Shown here: piece after piece, positions 17,448 through 27,900 of the stretch
Position numbering within the stretch: position 1 is the stretch's first letter
How the letters are laid out: each line of letters opens with the position of its first letter
Assembly: GCA_004557545.1 (NCBI GenBank)
Contig: SFGV01000006.1
Span: 1-57,797 of the forward strand
Length of the DNA stretch: 57,797 nucleotides
From: Succinatimonas hippei
GTDB taxonomy: Bacteria > Pseudomonadota > Gammaproteobacteria > Enterobacterales > Succinivibrionaceae
Reading direction: 5' to 3'
Notes under the pieces: generated by a model
Database searches by the model: none
Seen by the model: only the letters and a program-made list of their open reading frames with translations
What the model was told of the DNA's origin: nothing
Position numbers and translations under genes: made by a program

Positions 17448-19276
17448 TGTTCAAGTTTCAGATCCTAAATGAGGCGCAAAGGCGCAAGGATCCTTCGCTT
17501 GAGGATAAGCTTCACGGCAGCGACAGCCTGCCGCTGATGCTCTCAATAAGATCGTTCTTCCGCATAGCGGTGCCTTACTGGAAAAGCCGTGACAGCGTCA
17601 TGGCCTGGGTTCTGCTTGCGATAATAATAGGGTTAACCTCAGGTGCCATCTATATCGCAACCGCCATCAACACCTGGTACAAGGCCTTCTGGGACACCAT
17701 ACAGAACTACGATATCCAAGGCTTCAAGCATCAGCTCCTTATTTTCGTGATCTTAGCGTCCATCCACGTTGTGGTGTCGGTATACAACGCCTACCTGAGG
17801 TCAACCCTCGCCATACGCTGGAGACGCTGGCTTACAGAAAAGGTCATGGGGGAGTGGCTGTCAGATGACGCCTATTACCGTATGCAACTCATAGACCGCA
17901 AGACCGAGAACCCCGATCAGCGTATCTCCGAGGATTTAAATTCCTTTGTCTCAGGCACGATTTCCCTGCTTCTGGGTACCGCGTCTGATCTCGCCATGAT
18001 CGGCACGTTCGGAGTGGTGCTTTGGGATCTCTCGCACTCGGTGACGCTGACACTGTGGAATGACAGCAAAATCACCCTGCCTGACGGTTATCTGCTCTAC
18101 CTTGCGATCGTTTATGCCTTAGGCGGCACGGCGCTTACCTTCCTTTTTGGAAAACCGCTGGTAAAGCTGAACTTCCGCCAGCAGCGCCGTGAGGCGGATT
18201 TCCGTTTTTCACTGGTGCGCATACGTGAGAACAGCGAGCAGGTATCGCTGTATCACGGTCAGAAGGAGGAGGGCAGGATCCTGAGCGCGCGCTTCTCCTC
18301 ACTTGTCGCGAACTATATAAAGCTCATCATCTGTCAGAAGAGACTGGGATTTTTCACCTTAGGCTACGCCCAGCTCGCGGTGATCTTTCCGATCCTGGTG
18401 GCCGCGCCGATGTACTTTGCCAGGATAATAACCATGGGCAGCATCATGCAGATCTCATCGGCCTTCGGCAGGGTGCAGGACTCGCTGTCGACGGTAATCA
18501 ATAATTTCTCATCATGGGCCTCATTTAAAGCTGATGTGGATCGTCTGGCGCTTTATTTTGACAGCATGGCCAGAGCAGAGACGGTGAAATGCCCTGAAAT
18601 AAAGAGTGAGGGCGCTGATTTTGTCATAAGAGGACTTGAGGTGAGCACGCCTCAGGGCAAAGCGCTCGCGAGCGGAATTGATCTTGATCTTAAAGCAGGC
18701 GATCGCCTGCTGATCCGCGGCCGTTCAGGCTGCGGCAAATCAACTCTCATAAGGGCCATAGCCGGGATCTGGCCTTACGCTGATGGGGAGATAATCTATC
18801 CTAAGTCATCAAAAGCGCTGTTTTTAAGCCAGAGACCGTATCTGCCGCTTGGAACCTTGCTTGAGGCGGCATGCTATCCTCTTGCCTGTTCAGAGACTGA
18901 ACGCTCTCTGGTAGAGAAGTATTTCTCGCTTTTGGGCCTTGACGCTCTGGTGCCCAAGCTTGATCTTGATGACAACTGGTCGCAGATCCTCTCGCTTGGT
19001 GAGCAGCAACGCGTGGCTATCGTAAGAGCGCTGGTGCAAAGACCTGATCTGCTCATACTCGATGAGGCCACCTCGGCGCTTGATCCGGATCTTGAGGGCA
19101 GAGCCTGCGGGATCCTGACTGATGAGCTTAAAGGCTCCATCTTCATAAGCGTAGGCCACAGGCCTTCACTTATGAAATTCCATAACCTTACCTTAAGCTA
19201 TGGTGAGGGTAAATGGGTTTTCGCGAGAGCTCAAAATTCATCTGCTTTACAGGAAGGTAGCGTTGGTAAAGAGTAA
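17447..19276 (+). CDS. YddA/SbmA-BacA-type ABC transporter, fused permease and ATPase
   Basis: This 609-residue inner-membrane half-transporter joins an SbmA/BacA-like membrane domain (ABC membrane 2 family) to an ATPase. The membrane domain shows NTWYKAFWDTIQNYD, LAIRWRRWLTEKVMGEWL, YYRMQL and NPDQRISEDLNSFV, all typical of the YddA group. The ATPase carries Walker A RGRSGCGKST near residue 425, signature LSLGEQQR (Glu in place of the second Gly of LSGGQ, as usual in this subfamily) and Walker B LLILDEATSALD. Relatives move vitamin B12, peptides or fatty-acyl compounds; the substrate here is unknown. It is coupled to the upstream Cof-type phosphatase. Confidence 0.88.
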   Translation: MFKFQILNEAQRRKDPSLEDKLHGSDSLPLMLSIRSFFRIAVPYWKSRDSVMAWVLLAIIIGLTSGAIYIATAINTWYKAFWDTIQNYDIQGFKHQLLIFVILASIHVVVSVYNAYLRSTLAIRWRRWLTEKVMGEWLSDDAYYRMQLIDRKTENPDQRISEDLNSFVSGTISLLLGTASDLAMIGTFGVVLWDLSHSVTLTLWNDSKITLPDGYLLYLAIVYALGGTALTFLFGKPLVKLNFRQQRREADFRFSLVRIRENSEQVSLYHGQKEEGRILSARFSSLVANYIKLIICQKRLGFFTLGYAQLAVIFPILVAAPMYFARIITMGSIMQISSAFGRVQDSLSTVINNFSSWASFKADVDRLALYFDSMARAETVKCPEIKSEGADFVIRGLEVSTPQGKALASGIDLDLKAGDRLLIRGRSGCGKSTLIRAIAGIWPYADGEIIYPKSSKALFLSQRPYLPLGTLLEAACYPLACSETERSLVEKYFSLLGLDALVPKLDLDDNWSQILSLGEQQRVAIVRALVQRPDLLILDEATSALDPDLEGRACGILTDELKGSIFISVGHRPSLMKFHNLTLSYGEGKWVFARAQNSSALQEGSVGKE

Positions 19277-19385
19277 AGCGTAAGCTCAAATTCCCTGGTG
19301 CTTTCAGAAAAAGGCGCGTGAGCATAGAATATAGGCGTTGATAACGCGCGGTCATCAGATCGCGATCCCGGCATTCGGTGGACAG

Positions 19386-19712
19386 ATGGAAGAGAAGAAG
19401 GATAAGAAGCGCAAGGAGCGCAATCTTGAGGATGAGGAGAAAAGCCGCGCGCTTTCATTCTCACTGGTGCTGGGCTTTTCGGTTTTCGGAATTTACCTCG
19501 CCTGGGAGTTGCGCTCAAGCCCGGATACCTCAACGGTAGCCATAGTGCTTCTGGTGGTATCGCTTATAGCCATGATCCTCACGCTCATGAATATTCTGAG
19601 CTCAAAGCCAGAAAGACACAGACGACTTAACTCTTCTCAGGATAGTTATCAGATCCGTAACCATCAGGAAGGCGCGATGAAAGGAAAAAACCGTAGAGCT
19701 GGCAGACAATAA
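19386..19712 (+). CDS. Small two-helix membrane protein, unknown
   Basis: I do not recognise a family. The 108-residue product begins with a very charged N-terminus (MEEKKDKKRKERNLEDEEK), then two hydrophobic helices, about residues 25-42 (SFSLVLGFSVFGIYLAW) and 53-76 (STVAIVLLVVSLIAMILTLMNIL), and a basic tail ending RRAGRQ. The frame is open from 19338, but the ATG at 19386 starts the charged segment. The ribosome-binding site is weak. It sits 109 bases after the ABC transporter and before a strong bidirectional terminator, so it may be the last gene of that operon. Coding status is likely, not certain. Confidence 0.55.
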   Translation: MEEKKDKKRKERNLEDEEKSRALSFSLVLGFSVFGIYLAWELRSSPDTSTVAIVLLVVSLIAMILTLMNILSSKPERHRRLNSSQDSYQIRNHQEGAMKGKNRRAGRQ

Positions 19713-19754
19713 CGGAGTTTCCTCAATACCCTGTAGCAGGATATAAAGAAAGCT

Positions 19755-19793
19755 AAAAAAAACTCTGTAGCGAAAGCGTAACAGAGTTTTTTT
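19755..19793. terminator. Bidirectional terminator
   Basis: AACTCTGT (19761-19768) and ACAGAGTT (19781-19788) form a perfect stem, with an A-run before and a T-run after. It serves the plus-strand operon to the left and the minus-strand symporter gene to the right. Confidence 0.9.
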
Positions 19794-19813
19794 GTTATCA
19801 GGACCAGAGCAAA

Positions 19814-21268
19814 TCAGCCGCGTTCTTTATGCGACTGCGCGCGGCGCATGCGCCTTAATCCGACCTTCGCAAGACGTCCGGTCAGGGTCTCGCTTGGACC
19901 AAACATAGGATTTTCGCCTTTAAGGTAACGATCCTCAAAGTCGGCGCAGACCTTGCCAACGAGCTTATAGAGTCCGATCACCGCGATGATATTAGGGATC
20001 ACCATGAGTCCGTTGAACATGTCGGCAAGCTCCCAGACCAGATTTACCTTGAGGAAGGAGCCGGTCATCAGGAAGCACAGGACTATCACTGAGAAGATAT
20101 TGACGAGCTTGTAGCCAAACAGGTACTTGACGTTCTGAACGGCAAAGAAGTACCAGCCGATGATGGTGGTAAAGGCCGCGAAGAACAGGCAGACCGCCAC
20201 AAAGCCGGATCCTGCGACGCCCATACCCTTTGAGAAGGCAATCTGGGTGAGCACGATGCCGGTTGATTTGCCATCAAGGCTCTGGGTTACCAGAATCACC
20301 AGAGCAGTGGCGGTAAGCACGATGAAGGTATCGACAAAAAGTCCGATTATCGCGGCAAGGCCCTGCTCGGCAGGATGTCTTACTCTCGCGATGGCGTGAG
20401 CGTGCGGGGTAGAACCCATGCCGGCCTCATTTGAGAAGAGTCCGCGGGCGACACCGTAGCGTATGGCCTCCTTAACCGAGGCGCCGATCACGCCGCCGGT
20501 AGCGGCAGAGGGGTTGAACGCGCCCCAGATAATGGTTTCAAAGGTAGGCAGTATGTTCTCCCAGTATATGCACATTATGTAGATGGCGCCTAAGACGTAA
20601 ACCGAGGCCATAAGCGGAACCATCTTCTCGGCAAAGGAGGCGATGCGCCTGATTCCGCCGATGAAAATGAAGCCAGCGAGCATGATTATGAAAAGCCCGG
20701 TTACCGGTGTCGGGATATCGAAGGCTGATTCAAACGCCGCGGCGATTGAGTTGGCCTGTACCATGTTGCCGATAAAGCCGAGGGCGATGATGATTAGCAC
20801 CGAGAAGATGGCGGCGAGAGGCTTTGAGCCAAGACCGCATGAAATGTAATAGGCCGGGCCGCCGGTTATTCTGCCTTCCTGATCCTTGCAACGGTAAAGC
20901 TGGGCGAGCACCGCCTCGGAGAAGATGGTGGCCATGCCGAAGAAAGCGGCCACCCACATCCAGAACACGGCTCCCGGGCCGCCCATGACCATAGCCGTGG
21001 CTACACCGGCGAGATTTCCGGTTCCGACCTGAGCGGCGATTGCCGTGGCCAGAGACTGGAAGGAGGTCATTCCGTGTCCGCCCGCCTTCTCACCGTTAAA
21101 GGAAATGCCGCCGAAAACATGTTTTACGGCGCGGGTGAACTGGCGTACCTGCACAAAACGCAGTTTAAAAGTAAAGAAAATGCCGGCGCCGACCAAAATC
21201 GGGATCAGGCACCATGGTCCCCAGAGAATAGAGTTGATGTCGCTTACGATTTGTGTGAGTTGATCCAT
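19814..21268 (-). CDS. Sodium:alanine/glycine symporter (AGCS family)
   Basis: This inner-membrane Na+-coupled amino-acid symporter has 484 residues and about 11 helices. Family marks are the N-terminal ILWGPWCLIPILVGAGIFFT, the conserved loop SFQSLATAIAAQVGTGNLAGVATAM, GGPGAVFWMWVAAFFGM, GGPAYYISCGLG and GLFSNEAGMGSTPHAHA. These place it with AlsT/DagA/YaaJ-type alanine or glycine carriers; the exact substrate is inferred. It is monocistronic and uses the bidirectional terminator at 19.76 kb. I looked for a glycine riboswitch upstream, common before this family in other bacteria, and saw none. Confidence 0.92.
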   Translation of the reverse strand: MDQLTQIVSDINSILWGPWCLIPILVGAGIFFTFKLRFVQVRQFTRAVKHVFGGISFNGEKAGGHGMTSFQSLATAIAAQVGTGNLAGVATAMVMGGPGAVFWMWVAAFFGMATIFSEAVLAQLYRCKDQEGRITGGPAYYISCGLGSKPLAAIFSVLIIIALGFIGNMVQANSIAAAFESAFDIPTPVTGLFIIMLAGFIFIGGIRRIASFAEKMVPLMASVYVLGAIYIMCIYWENILPTFETIIWGAFNPSAATGGVIGASVKEAIRYGVARGLFSNEAGMGSTPHAHAIARVRHPAEQGLAAIIGLFVDTFIVLTATALVILVTQSLDGKSTGIVLTQIAFSKGMGVAGSGFVAVCLFFAAFTTIIGWYFFAVQNVKYLFGYKLVNIFSVIVLCFLMTGSFLKVNLVWELADMFNGLMVIPNIIAVIGLYKLVGKVCADFEDRYLKGENPMFGPSETLTGRLAKVGLRRMRRAQSHKERG

Positions 21269-21726
21269 CTGGTGTGTCTCTGAATTTGAAAAGTTATTAA
21301 AGTCAAATGAAAAAGCGGACAGGAAGACCGCATGGTGTGAAGATTCTAATCCTCAGGATGAGATTATGAAAATAAAGACGGGTATTGCCAAAAACGCACG
21401 AAAAAGCGGCATCTGAGATCTCTTATGAGCAAGAGTGTGTCTTATGGCATTCCGAAAAATCCCCGCTTTTAGCCAGGTGATCCTTATTAAAGCGCGTCTG
21501 ACGTGATCTGTTTTTTGCTCTTGTAGTCGGTGTTTTGACGACCAGAGCTTCGTTTTAGCAACATTGGCAATTATGTTTAAAAATATTTCTTGAACTGAAT
21601 TGTCAGATTGATGAGCTCTGTTTCCATATCGCCGCGGATTGCTTGAGCTGTCAGCGTTTCTAGCGTAAGCTCAGATATAACCAGACTTTAAAAGCGGCAG
21701 GACATAAGTTAATTCAGGAGCGGCAC
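21269..21726. other. Intergenic region between symporter and AAA gene copy 2
   Basis: There is no supported gene. It contains a short GCGG/CCGC hairpin at 21315-21331 followed by T on the minus strand (too weak to call a terminator) and AT-rich sequence around 21560-21600. The ribosome-binding site CAGGAG of the next gene lies at its right end. Confidence 0.5.
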
Positions 21727-23501
21727 ATGCAGACTCAGAAAAGAGCCGGTGCTGGCGCTGAGCGTTTCAGCGTCATCATAGACGGCAACTTCTACTATGT
21801 GGACAAGACGAAGTTCCTGCGGCCTGTATTTAGCACTCAGGGCAGTGTCATGCTCTTTACCCGTCCACGCCGCTTTGGCAAGACCCTGACCTTGAGCATG
21901 TTCAAGGAGTTTTTTGACGTAAATCCTGAAAACCCGGGAGACACCAGCCGTCAGGAAAGGCTCTTCAGGGGACTTGATGTCATGAAGGACACGGAGTTTG
22001 TCCAAAAATATATGGGACAGTACCCCGTGGTGTTCATGACGCTAAAAAAAGTCTATGGAGAGAGCTTTGAGTGGGCTGTACAGAAGCTGGCGGCGCTCAT
22101 TGTTTATACAGCATCCAAATTCAGATATTTATTACAAAGTCCCAAATTAAGTGATGATGAGAAAAGTCAGTTTGAGATTTATCTTAATGTGGATAAGCTT
22201 CTTGAACCAAAAAATAAATTCAAAATCACCGAGTTTCTTAATTTTATAAGCAATGCTCTGTATGAGCATTTTGGGCATCAGGTGATCCTGCTTATAGACG
22301 AGTATGATGTTCCGCTTGCCAAGGCTCAGGGCAAAGGCTACCACTCTGAGATGGTAGGCTTTTACTCGCAGTTTCTTGACATATTAAAAACCGATGATGT
22401 CGGAGATGGCAGTGTCTTTAAAATCGTGATGACCGGGTGTCTCAAGGTCGCCAAGAACAGCATCTTTACCGGACCGAACAACTTTACCGCGAACACTGTG
22501 CTTACAAAGGATCCGGAATTCTCGTCGCTCATGGGCTTTACCGCAGATGAGACCAAAAAATTCTTAGATAAGTTTGATCTTTCCAAGTACTCGGGACTTG
22601 TGAAAGAAAACTACGATGGCTACCGCTTTTATGATCAGGAAATATTCTGTCCCTGGGATGTGTGCAGCTTTATAAGTGACGCCTTAGAGCATAAAAATGA
22701 AGGTACAACTGAGGATATCAAAGCGCTTAACTACTGGATTGGCAGTGAAATTACCAGCACTCAGGCAATTAAAAGCTATGTGGGTTTTCTAAGTGAGAAC
22801 GACAACCAGAAACTTCAGGATCTCTCAGATGCAAGGACATCACAATCACTGTAAATAACTCGATGAACTATGACTCCCTGAGCCTGCATAAGGTCGATGA
22901 CATGTGGTAAGTTCTGCTCCACACCGGCTATCTGACCGCGGTAGAGAATCTTGGCGATGGCAATTACAAGGTTAAGATCCCAAACCTTGAGATCAAAAAG
23001 TGCTTTGACAAGAGTATTCAGGCAAGCTTCATGGAAGCACTGACTACGGATAATAAGAATCTTGAGATGCTCAAGTCCTTATCAGAAGGTGACAACGAGA
23101 AAGCTCAGAAATTCCTAAGCGAAAGACTGCGCGCGTTCATTTCAATCAGGGTCTACGCGAGCAAAAGCGCGCCAGTGAATTTCTATGAGGGCTTCATGAC
23201 CGGCATTCTCTCAAGCTTTGGCGACAGGCTTAGTGATCTTAAGGTTGAGCATGAGGCGGGACTTGGCTTTGCCGACATCAGGTTCTGCGATGAGTCGACC
23301 AGCAGCGCCATGGTAATTGAGCTTAAAGTAGCCCAGAACGTAAAACAGGCCAGAAGCAGCGCTCAGAGCGCGATAGAGCAGATCGAAGGTAAAGGTTACG
23401 CGTCGGAATATATAGATGAAAAGGAAATTCCAAATGTTGTCGCAATTGGAATCGCTTTTTATGGCAAGATTTGCGTTGTAGTGAGCAAGAGACTCAATTA
23501 A
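21727..23501 (+). pseudogene. Broken AAA-ATPase/PD-(D/E)XK nuclease-like gene (copy 2)
   Basis: It is the same family as the gene at 8.2 kb but a divergent paralogue. The intact N-terminal part has YVDKTKFLRP, P-loop-like FTRPRRFGKTLTLSMF and Walker B ILLIDEYDVPLAK. At about 22830 the frame shifts by -1: GATGCAAGGAC would read D-G-K-D (the family sequence) if one G were added, as GATGGCAAGGAC. In the restored frame the text KDITITVNNSMNYDSL follows, then a TAA at 22908-22910 interrupts MW*VLLHTGYLT. The frame is then open to 23501 and holds the nuclease motif FADIRF...MVIELKVAQN. With one frameshift and one nonsense codon it is most likely a decaying gene. A good ribosome-binding site (CAGGAG) precedes the ATG. 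Confidence 0.85.
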
Positions 23502-23583
23502 AACCTGGACCGGCAATCAAAAAAGTCCCGGCCATCCGTCGATAGAAGTTCTTCTTATAAAAAAGCGCTGATTAAGCTTGAGT

Positions 23584-24207
23584 TTACTTAACGTGCTTTG
23601 AAATTTTAGCGTGGAGCTTACGCTTGAGCCATACTGCCAGAACAATCAGCAGTACCAGACCTAAAGCGGCGTATATAGCTGACTGCACGTCATGGACATA
23701 TGACATTAAAAGCTCGCGGTTGTCGGCGAAGAAATACCCAAGATAGATCCACACCGGTACTGAGATCATCGCGGCAAAGCCGTCCATGAGAATGAAGATA
23801 TGATAGGGAATACGTCTGCTCATTCCGGCCGCCAGAAAAATGGGCGAGCGCAGACCGGGCAGAAAACGCGCAACGAAGAGCACACCCAGACCATACTGCT
23901 TGAACTTGCGCTGGATCTGGGAGAATCTGCGCGGAGAGAGGATCTTGCGGAAGGTACGAATGCGCTGGATCCGGTAGCCGAAGATCCTGCCGCCTATGAA
24001 CATGGTGCTGTCACCTATCAGAACTCCCGCAATGCCCACCGCGAACATGATGTGCTGGTTTACCTCAGGGTAAAGCCCCGCGATGACTCCGCCTGACACG
24101 AGTGTGATGTCTTCTGGTACCGGTACGCCAAGACCGCAGAGAATGAGGCATGAAAATACGGCTATATATCCGTACTGCGTGAAGAAATTAACAAGAAAAT
24201 CGAGCAC
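23584..24207 (-). CDS. DedA-family membrane protein
   Basis: This 207-residue polytopic inner-membrane protein belongs to the DedA/SNARE-associated family, whose members act in lipid carrier (undecaprenyl phosphate or phospholipid) flipping and membrane homeostasis. Family marks are GLGVPVPEDITLVSGGVIAG, GDSTMFIGGRIFGYR, the conserved FVARFLPGLRSPIFLAAGMSRRIPYHIF with its essential Arg residues, and a C-terminal hydrophobic helix before a basic tail. The start is GTG at 24207 with a close AGGA; no better upstream start is visible. It is followed upstream by trmL on the same strand, 97 bases away. Which DedA subgroup it belongs to is not resolved. Confidence 0.9.
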   Translation of the reverse strand: MLDFLVNFFTQYGYIAVFSCLILCGLGVPVPEDITLVSGGVIAGLYPEVNQHIMFAVGIAGVLIGDSTMFIGGRIFGYRIQRIRTFRKILSPRRFSQIQRKFKQYGLGVLFVARFLPGLRSPIFLAAGMSRRIPYHIFILMDGFAAMISVPVWIYLGYFFADNRELLMSYVHDVQSAIYAALGLVLLIVLAVWLKRKLHAKISKHVK

Positions 24208-24304
24208 TGTCCTAACCGGGAATCTTCCAAATGAGCGCGTGTCTTGACGCGGACGCGCATATTATATCAAAAGGAAATAACAAGCCGTTCCAAATCGGCG
24301 CCCC

Positions 24305-24790
24305 TTAATCGATTACATCACGCGCGTCCGCGGCTCCTGAAAAACCGCTCTGGCGCCAGGCCTCATAGGCGACAATGGCAACCGAGTTGCAAAGATTGAT
24401 GCACCGGCTTTCAGGCGCCATGGGAATGCGCAATCTGAGATCCTGGGGCACCACGTTATAGACCTCGTCTGAAAGCCCCTCTTTCTCCCTCCCGAAGATC
24501 ACGTAGTCCCCTTCCTCAAAGTGAAACTCTCCCAGAGTTTTTCTCGCGTGGGCTGTTGAGGCGATAAGCCTTTTAGGCTTTTCATCATTTAGAAAAGAGC
24601 TGAAATTCGTGTGGACTTTTACGTTTACAATCTCGCGGTAATCAAGACCAGCCCGGCGTAATTTGCGGTCATCCATGACAAAGGGCATCGGTCCTATCAT
24701 GTGCAGTTTTGCTCCGAAATTTACGCACAGTCTCATGATGTTTCCGGCGTTGCCCGGCATTTCAGGGCGGTAGAGTACTATGTCTATCAA
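24305..24790 (-). CDS. trmL: tRNA (cytidine/uridine-34-2'-O)-methyltransferase TrmL
   Basis: TrmL is a SPOUT methyltransferase that methylates the wobble ribose of tRNA-Leu isoacceptors. The 161-residue protein is a minimal SPOUT domain of usual length. It begins IDIVLYRPEMPGNAGNIMRLC, has LRRAGLDY, and ends with the trefoil-knot motifs VIFGREKEGLS and LRIPMAPESRCINLCNSVAIVAYE. The start is a TTG at 24790 with GGAG six bases before it. It is divergent from ftsK, 164 bases away. Confidence 0.95.
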   Translation of the reverse strand: MIDIVLYRPEMPGNAGNIMRLCVNFGAKLHMIGPMPFVMDDRKLRRAGLDYREIVNVKVHTNFSSFLNDEKPKRLIASTAHARKTLGEFHFEEGDYVIFGREKEGLSDEVYNVVPQDLRLRIPMAPESRCINLCNSVAIVAYEAWRQSGFSGAADARDVID

Positions 24791-24954
24791 GGAGATCTCC
24801 TAAAAGCGCGTTTAACGCAGACGGCGCGAAATTGCGGCATCTGGTCATAAGGTGGTACCATTTCGCCCAAAAAGCATAGAACAAAACTGCAGCAGCAAAG
24901 CATAAAAGTTTTCGATATTTGTTTCGGCGGGGAGAGCCGTAAATCGGAGGGAAA

Positions 24955-27900
24955 ATGGATATAACCCCACAGCATCAGCGCGGCGGATCGGGAAAGCTCA
25001 GGACCGCGGCGCTATCCGTAGGGGTAGCCGCGGCGCTGTTTTGCGAATACCTTCTGGCGTCATCGCGCGATCTGCAGCAAAGCGCGATTTCAGGCGAACT
25101 CCTAAACGGCGGCAACGAGGTCTCACAGGGAGGCTTTACCGCTTTTCTCTTTAACTACTTTGGCGATGTAACCTATTTCCTGCCATTTCTTATAGTCTTC
25201 GCGGTATGGCAGTTCACCAAAGGACGCTTTTCACTGCGTCAGGTTGATTTCTTTTCTGTAGGGATCAGGCTCTTTGGCTTTAACATCCTGCTCATAGGTC
25301 TGTGCGCCCTGATGTCATCGCTCTTTGTCGCGGGGGCAACCGGCGCCGGCGGGATCCTGGGGGATTTTCTAAATATCCTTTTCTTCAGCCGTTTCCCGCG
25401 TTACGCGGCGCCGCTTATCCCGATCCTGCTTACCATGGCCGGCTTCATGATGTTTTTTGCCCACTCTCCATGGTGGTTCTGCGATCGCATAGGCGAGTTT
25501 GTGATGAGGATCCTGCGCCTGGACAAGGGAGATGACGAGCAGGAAGCCCAAAATGAAGGCGGCATGGATAAATCAGGTGAAACACTCAAAAAGCCTGCCA
25601 TTAAAGAACCTGAACTTCGCCTTGAGCGCCGGGTATCCTCAAAAAACAAAGAACCTCCGCGCGCATATGACGGAAAAGGTGACTACTCGGTCAATTTCAC
25701 AGGCGGCGTAAGCCCTGATGACGCTCCAATTGGCGTGGAATCTGGCGTTAATAAAATTAAAGAGCAGAAGAAGGAAGAACTTCCTCACGGCAGGGTTGAG
25801 CCTAACTTTGGCGAACAGCCATCAGATAGCCTGACCGCAAAAGACGCGACGCGGGAAGAAAGTTCATATGAGGCGCGCGATCCGGGAGCCTTTTTAGATA
25901 AGGGCAGGGATCTCAAAGACAGCTATACGCGTCGCGCAGCCGCGCCTGATGACGCTCTGTCTGGAAAAAACATCCCTCATCGGGAGAATGACAGAGGAAC
26001 AACCTTTGAAAATAGCAGTTATGGATCTCAAAGAGAGCAGGATGAGAACCGCGGTCCCTCAACCATCATAAGCCGCGGCGAGGTAAACGCAGCGCCCGGA
26101 AAAGCTCCCTCCGAGAGCCAGTATGCTAAGGAGCGTAAGCCATCGCCAGCGTCTTCAGATGACGATCGCCCTGATGATAAGGTTATGCGCACCATCATAA
26201 CCAGATCCGAGCCTCAGGACTATATGGACGGTAGTGATCAGGAGCAGCAGTATTCATACACGAATGTTTCTGATGGTCCTGTTTATCAGGCGGGGGCCCC
26301 AGGGGTTAAGAGCGAGACAGTAGGTAATCCGGATGGCCGCGGCAGTGTGAGCACCGTGATCACCCGAGGGGACAGCGTAACCTCGATGCAGTTTGGCCAG
26401 CACATAGACGGTTTCAATCATGACGCTTGTCAGGGCGGCAGGTATATTGAGCGCGACAGTCAGGCCTCGGTGATGCCTGATCCGGGCGCTCTGATTGATG
26501 ATCGGGCGTACAACCAGGATGACGGCATCATCTCGATGGAAGAGAGCGGATTTACCGTTACGCCCTACGATGAAAAGAGCGCGCCTGAGGATAAAGCCAA
26601 TACTGTAACCGCGGAGAAAGATGGCGCAAATAGTGGAAAAGAGGACGGGTTGCGCTCTCAGGAGATCCCGATCTCAGAGAAGGATCTTGACTTCGCCTCG
26701 TCCTTTAACGGCGCGACCCGCGGGGTAAACGGCAAGGTAGCTGCAGATGAAGTTAAGGCAAAAGAGGATCAGAAAGCCTCCGAGCCCCGGGGCTTTGGCG
26801 CAGATACCTCAGGCGCTCCTGATAGTCAGGACGCCTCTCATGCCGTATACCAAAACCCTGACGATGAGGAGCGCGCCGCCTTCGCGAGCGCCGCGGCCGA
26901 TCCGCAAAACCGTGAGGAAGATCCCTTATGGGAGGATGACTATCATAGCCGCGATGAAAATGGTTCGGATCCTGACGCCGACGGGAACGCGGGTGCTGTC
27001 AGCGCGATGACAAAGTCAGGTGACAACGGGACAGCTGACACCGAAAATCACGCGGCGCCTGAGCCTCCTCACGCCGATGTTCATAAATTTCCGACCAAGG
27101 ATTATTTAAGCTCGATGATCACAGTCCCGGGTAATAGCGAGCCTGAGGACAACTGGCGCCCGCCCTTTTCACTGCTTGACAGTAATGACGCTCAGGACTC
27201 CGGAGCGTCGGACGCCGAGGCCAGGGAGACCGGTGAGGCCATCGACAGGTGCATGCGCGAGTTTGGGGTGGACGCCAAGGTGGTCGACTATGAGCCAGGC
27301 CCGGTTATCACCTGTTTCCATATTCTTCCGGGAGTTGGAACCAGGATCTCAAAGATAGCCAACCTGCAGTCGGACATGTGCCGCGTGCTGGGGACTCCCA
27401 ACCTCAGGGTAATTGACACCATAAGAGGAACCCAGCATATCGGACTTGAGGTGCCAAACGTTCACCGCAAGACCATCTCCATGCGCGAGGTGGTGGAGAG
27501 CGACGCGTTTATGCGCACCAAGGCCACGCTGCCTTTGTGTCTTGGCGAGAATACAGTTGGCGAGCCGGTGGTGGCGGATCTGGCGACTGCGCCTCATCTG
27601 CTCATCGCCGGTACCACCGGATCAGGCAAGAGCATAGGCATCAACGGCATGCTCCTGTCGCTTTTGCTCTCAAGATCTCCCTCTGAGATGAGACTTATCC
27701 TGGTGGATCCAAAGCAGGTTGAGTTCGCGCTGTACGAAGGATTGCCTCACCTCATCTGCCCTGTGATCTCAGAGCCCAAGGAGACCATGGCGGCGCTTGA
27801 GTGGTGTGTGGCCGAGATGGATCGCCGCTATGGAATTCTTTCGGCGATGAGGGTGCGTTCGCTTGCCGAGTACAACGCCCTCATCCGCGAGCAGAACGCT

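Noticed and set aside
21269..21500. Glycine riboswitch upstream of the alanine/glycine symporter
   Set aside because: The conserved aptamer sequences could not be found on the minus strand.
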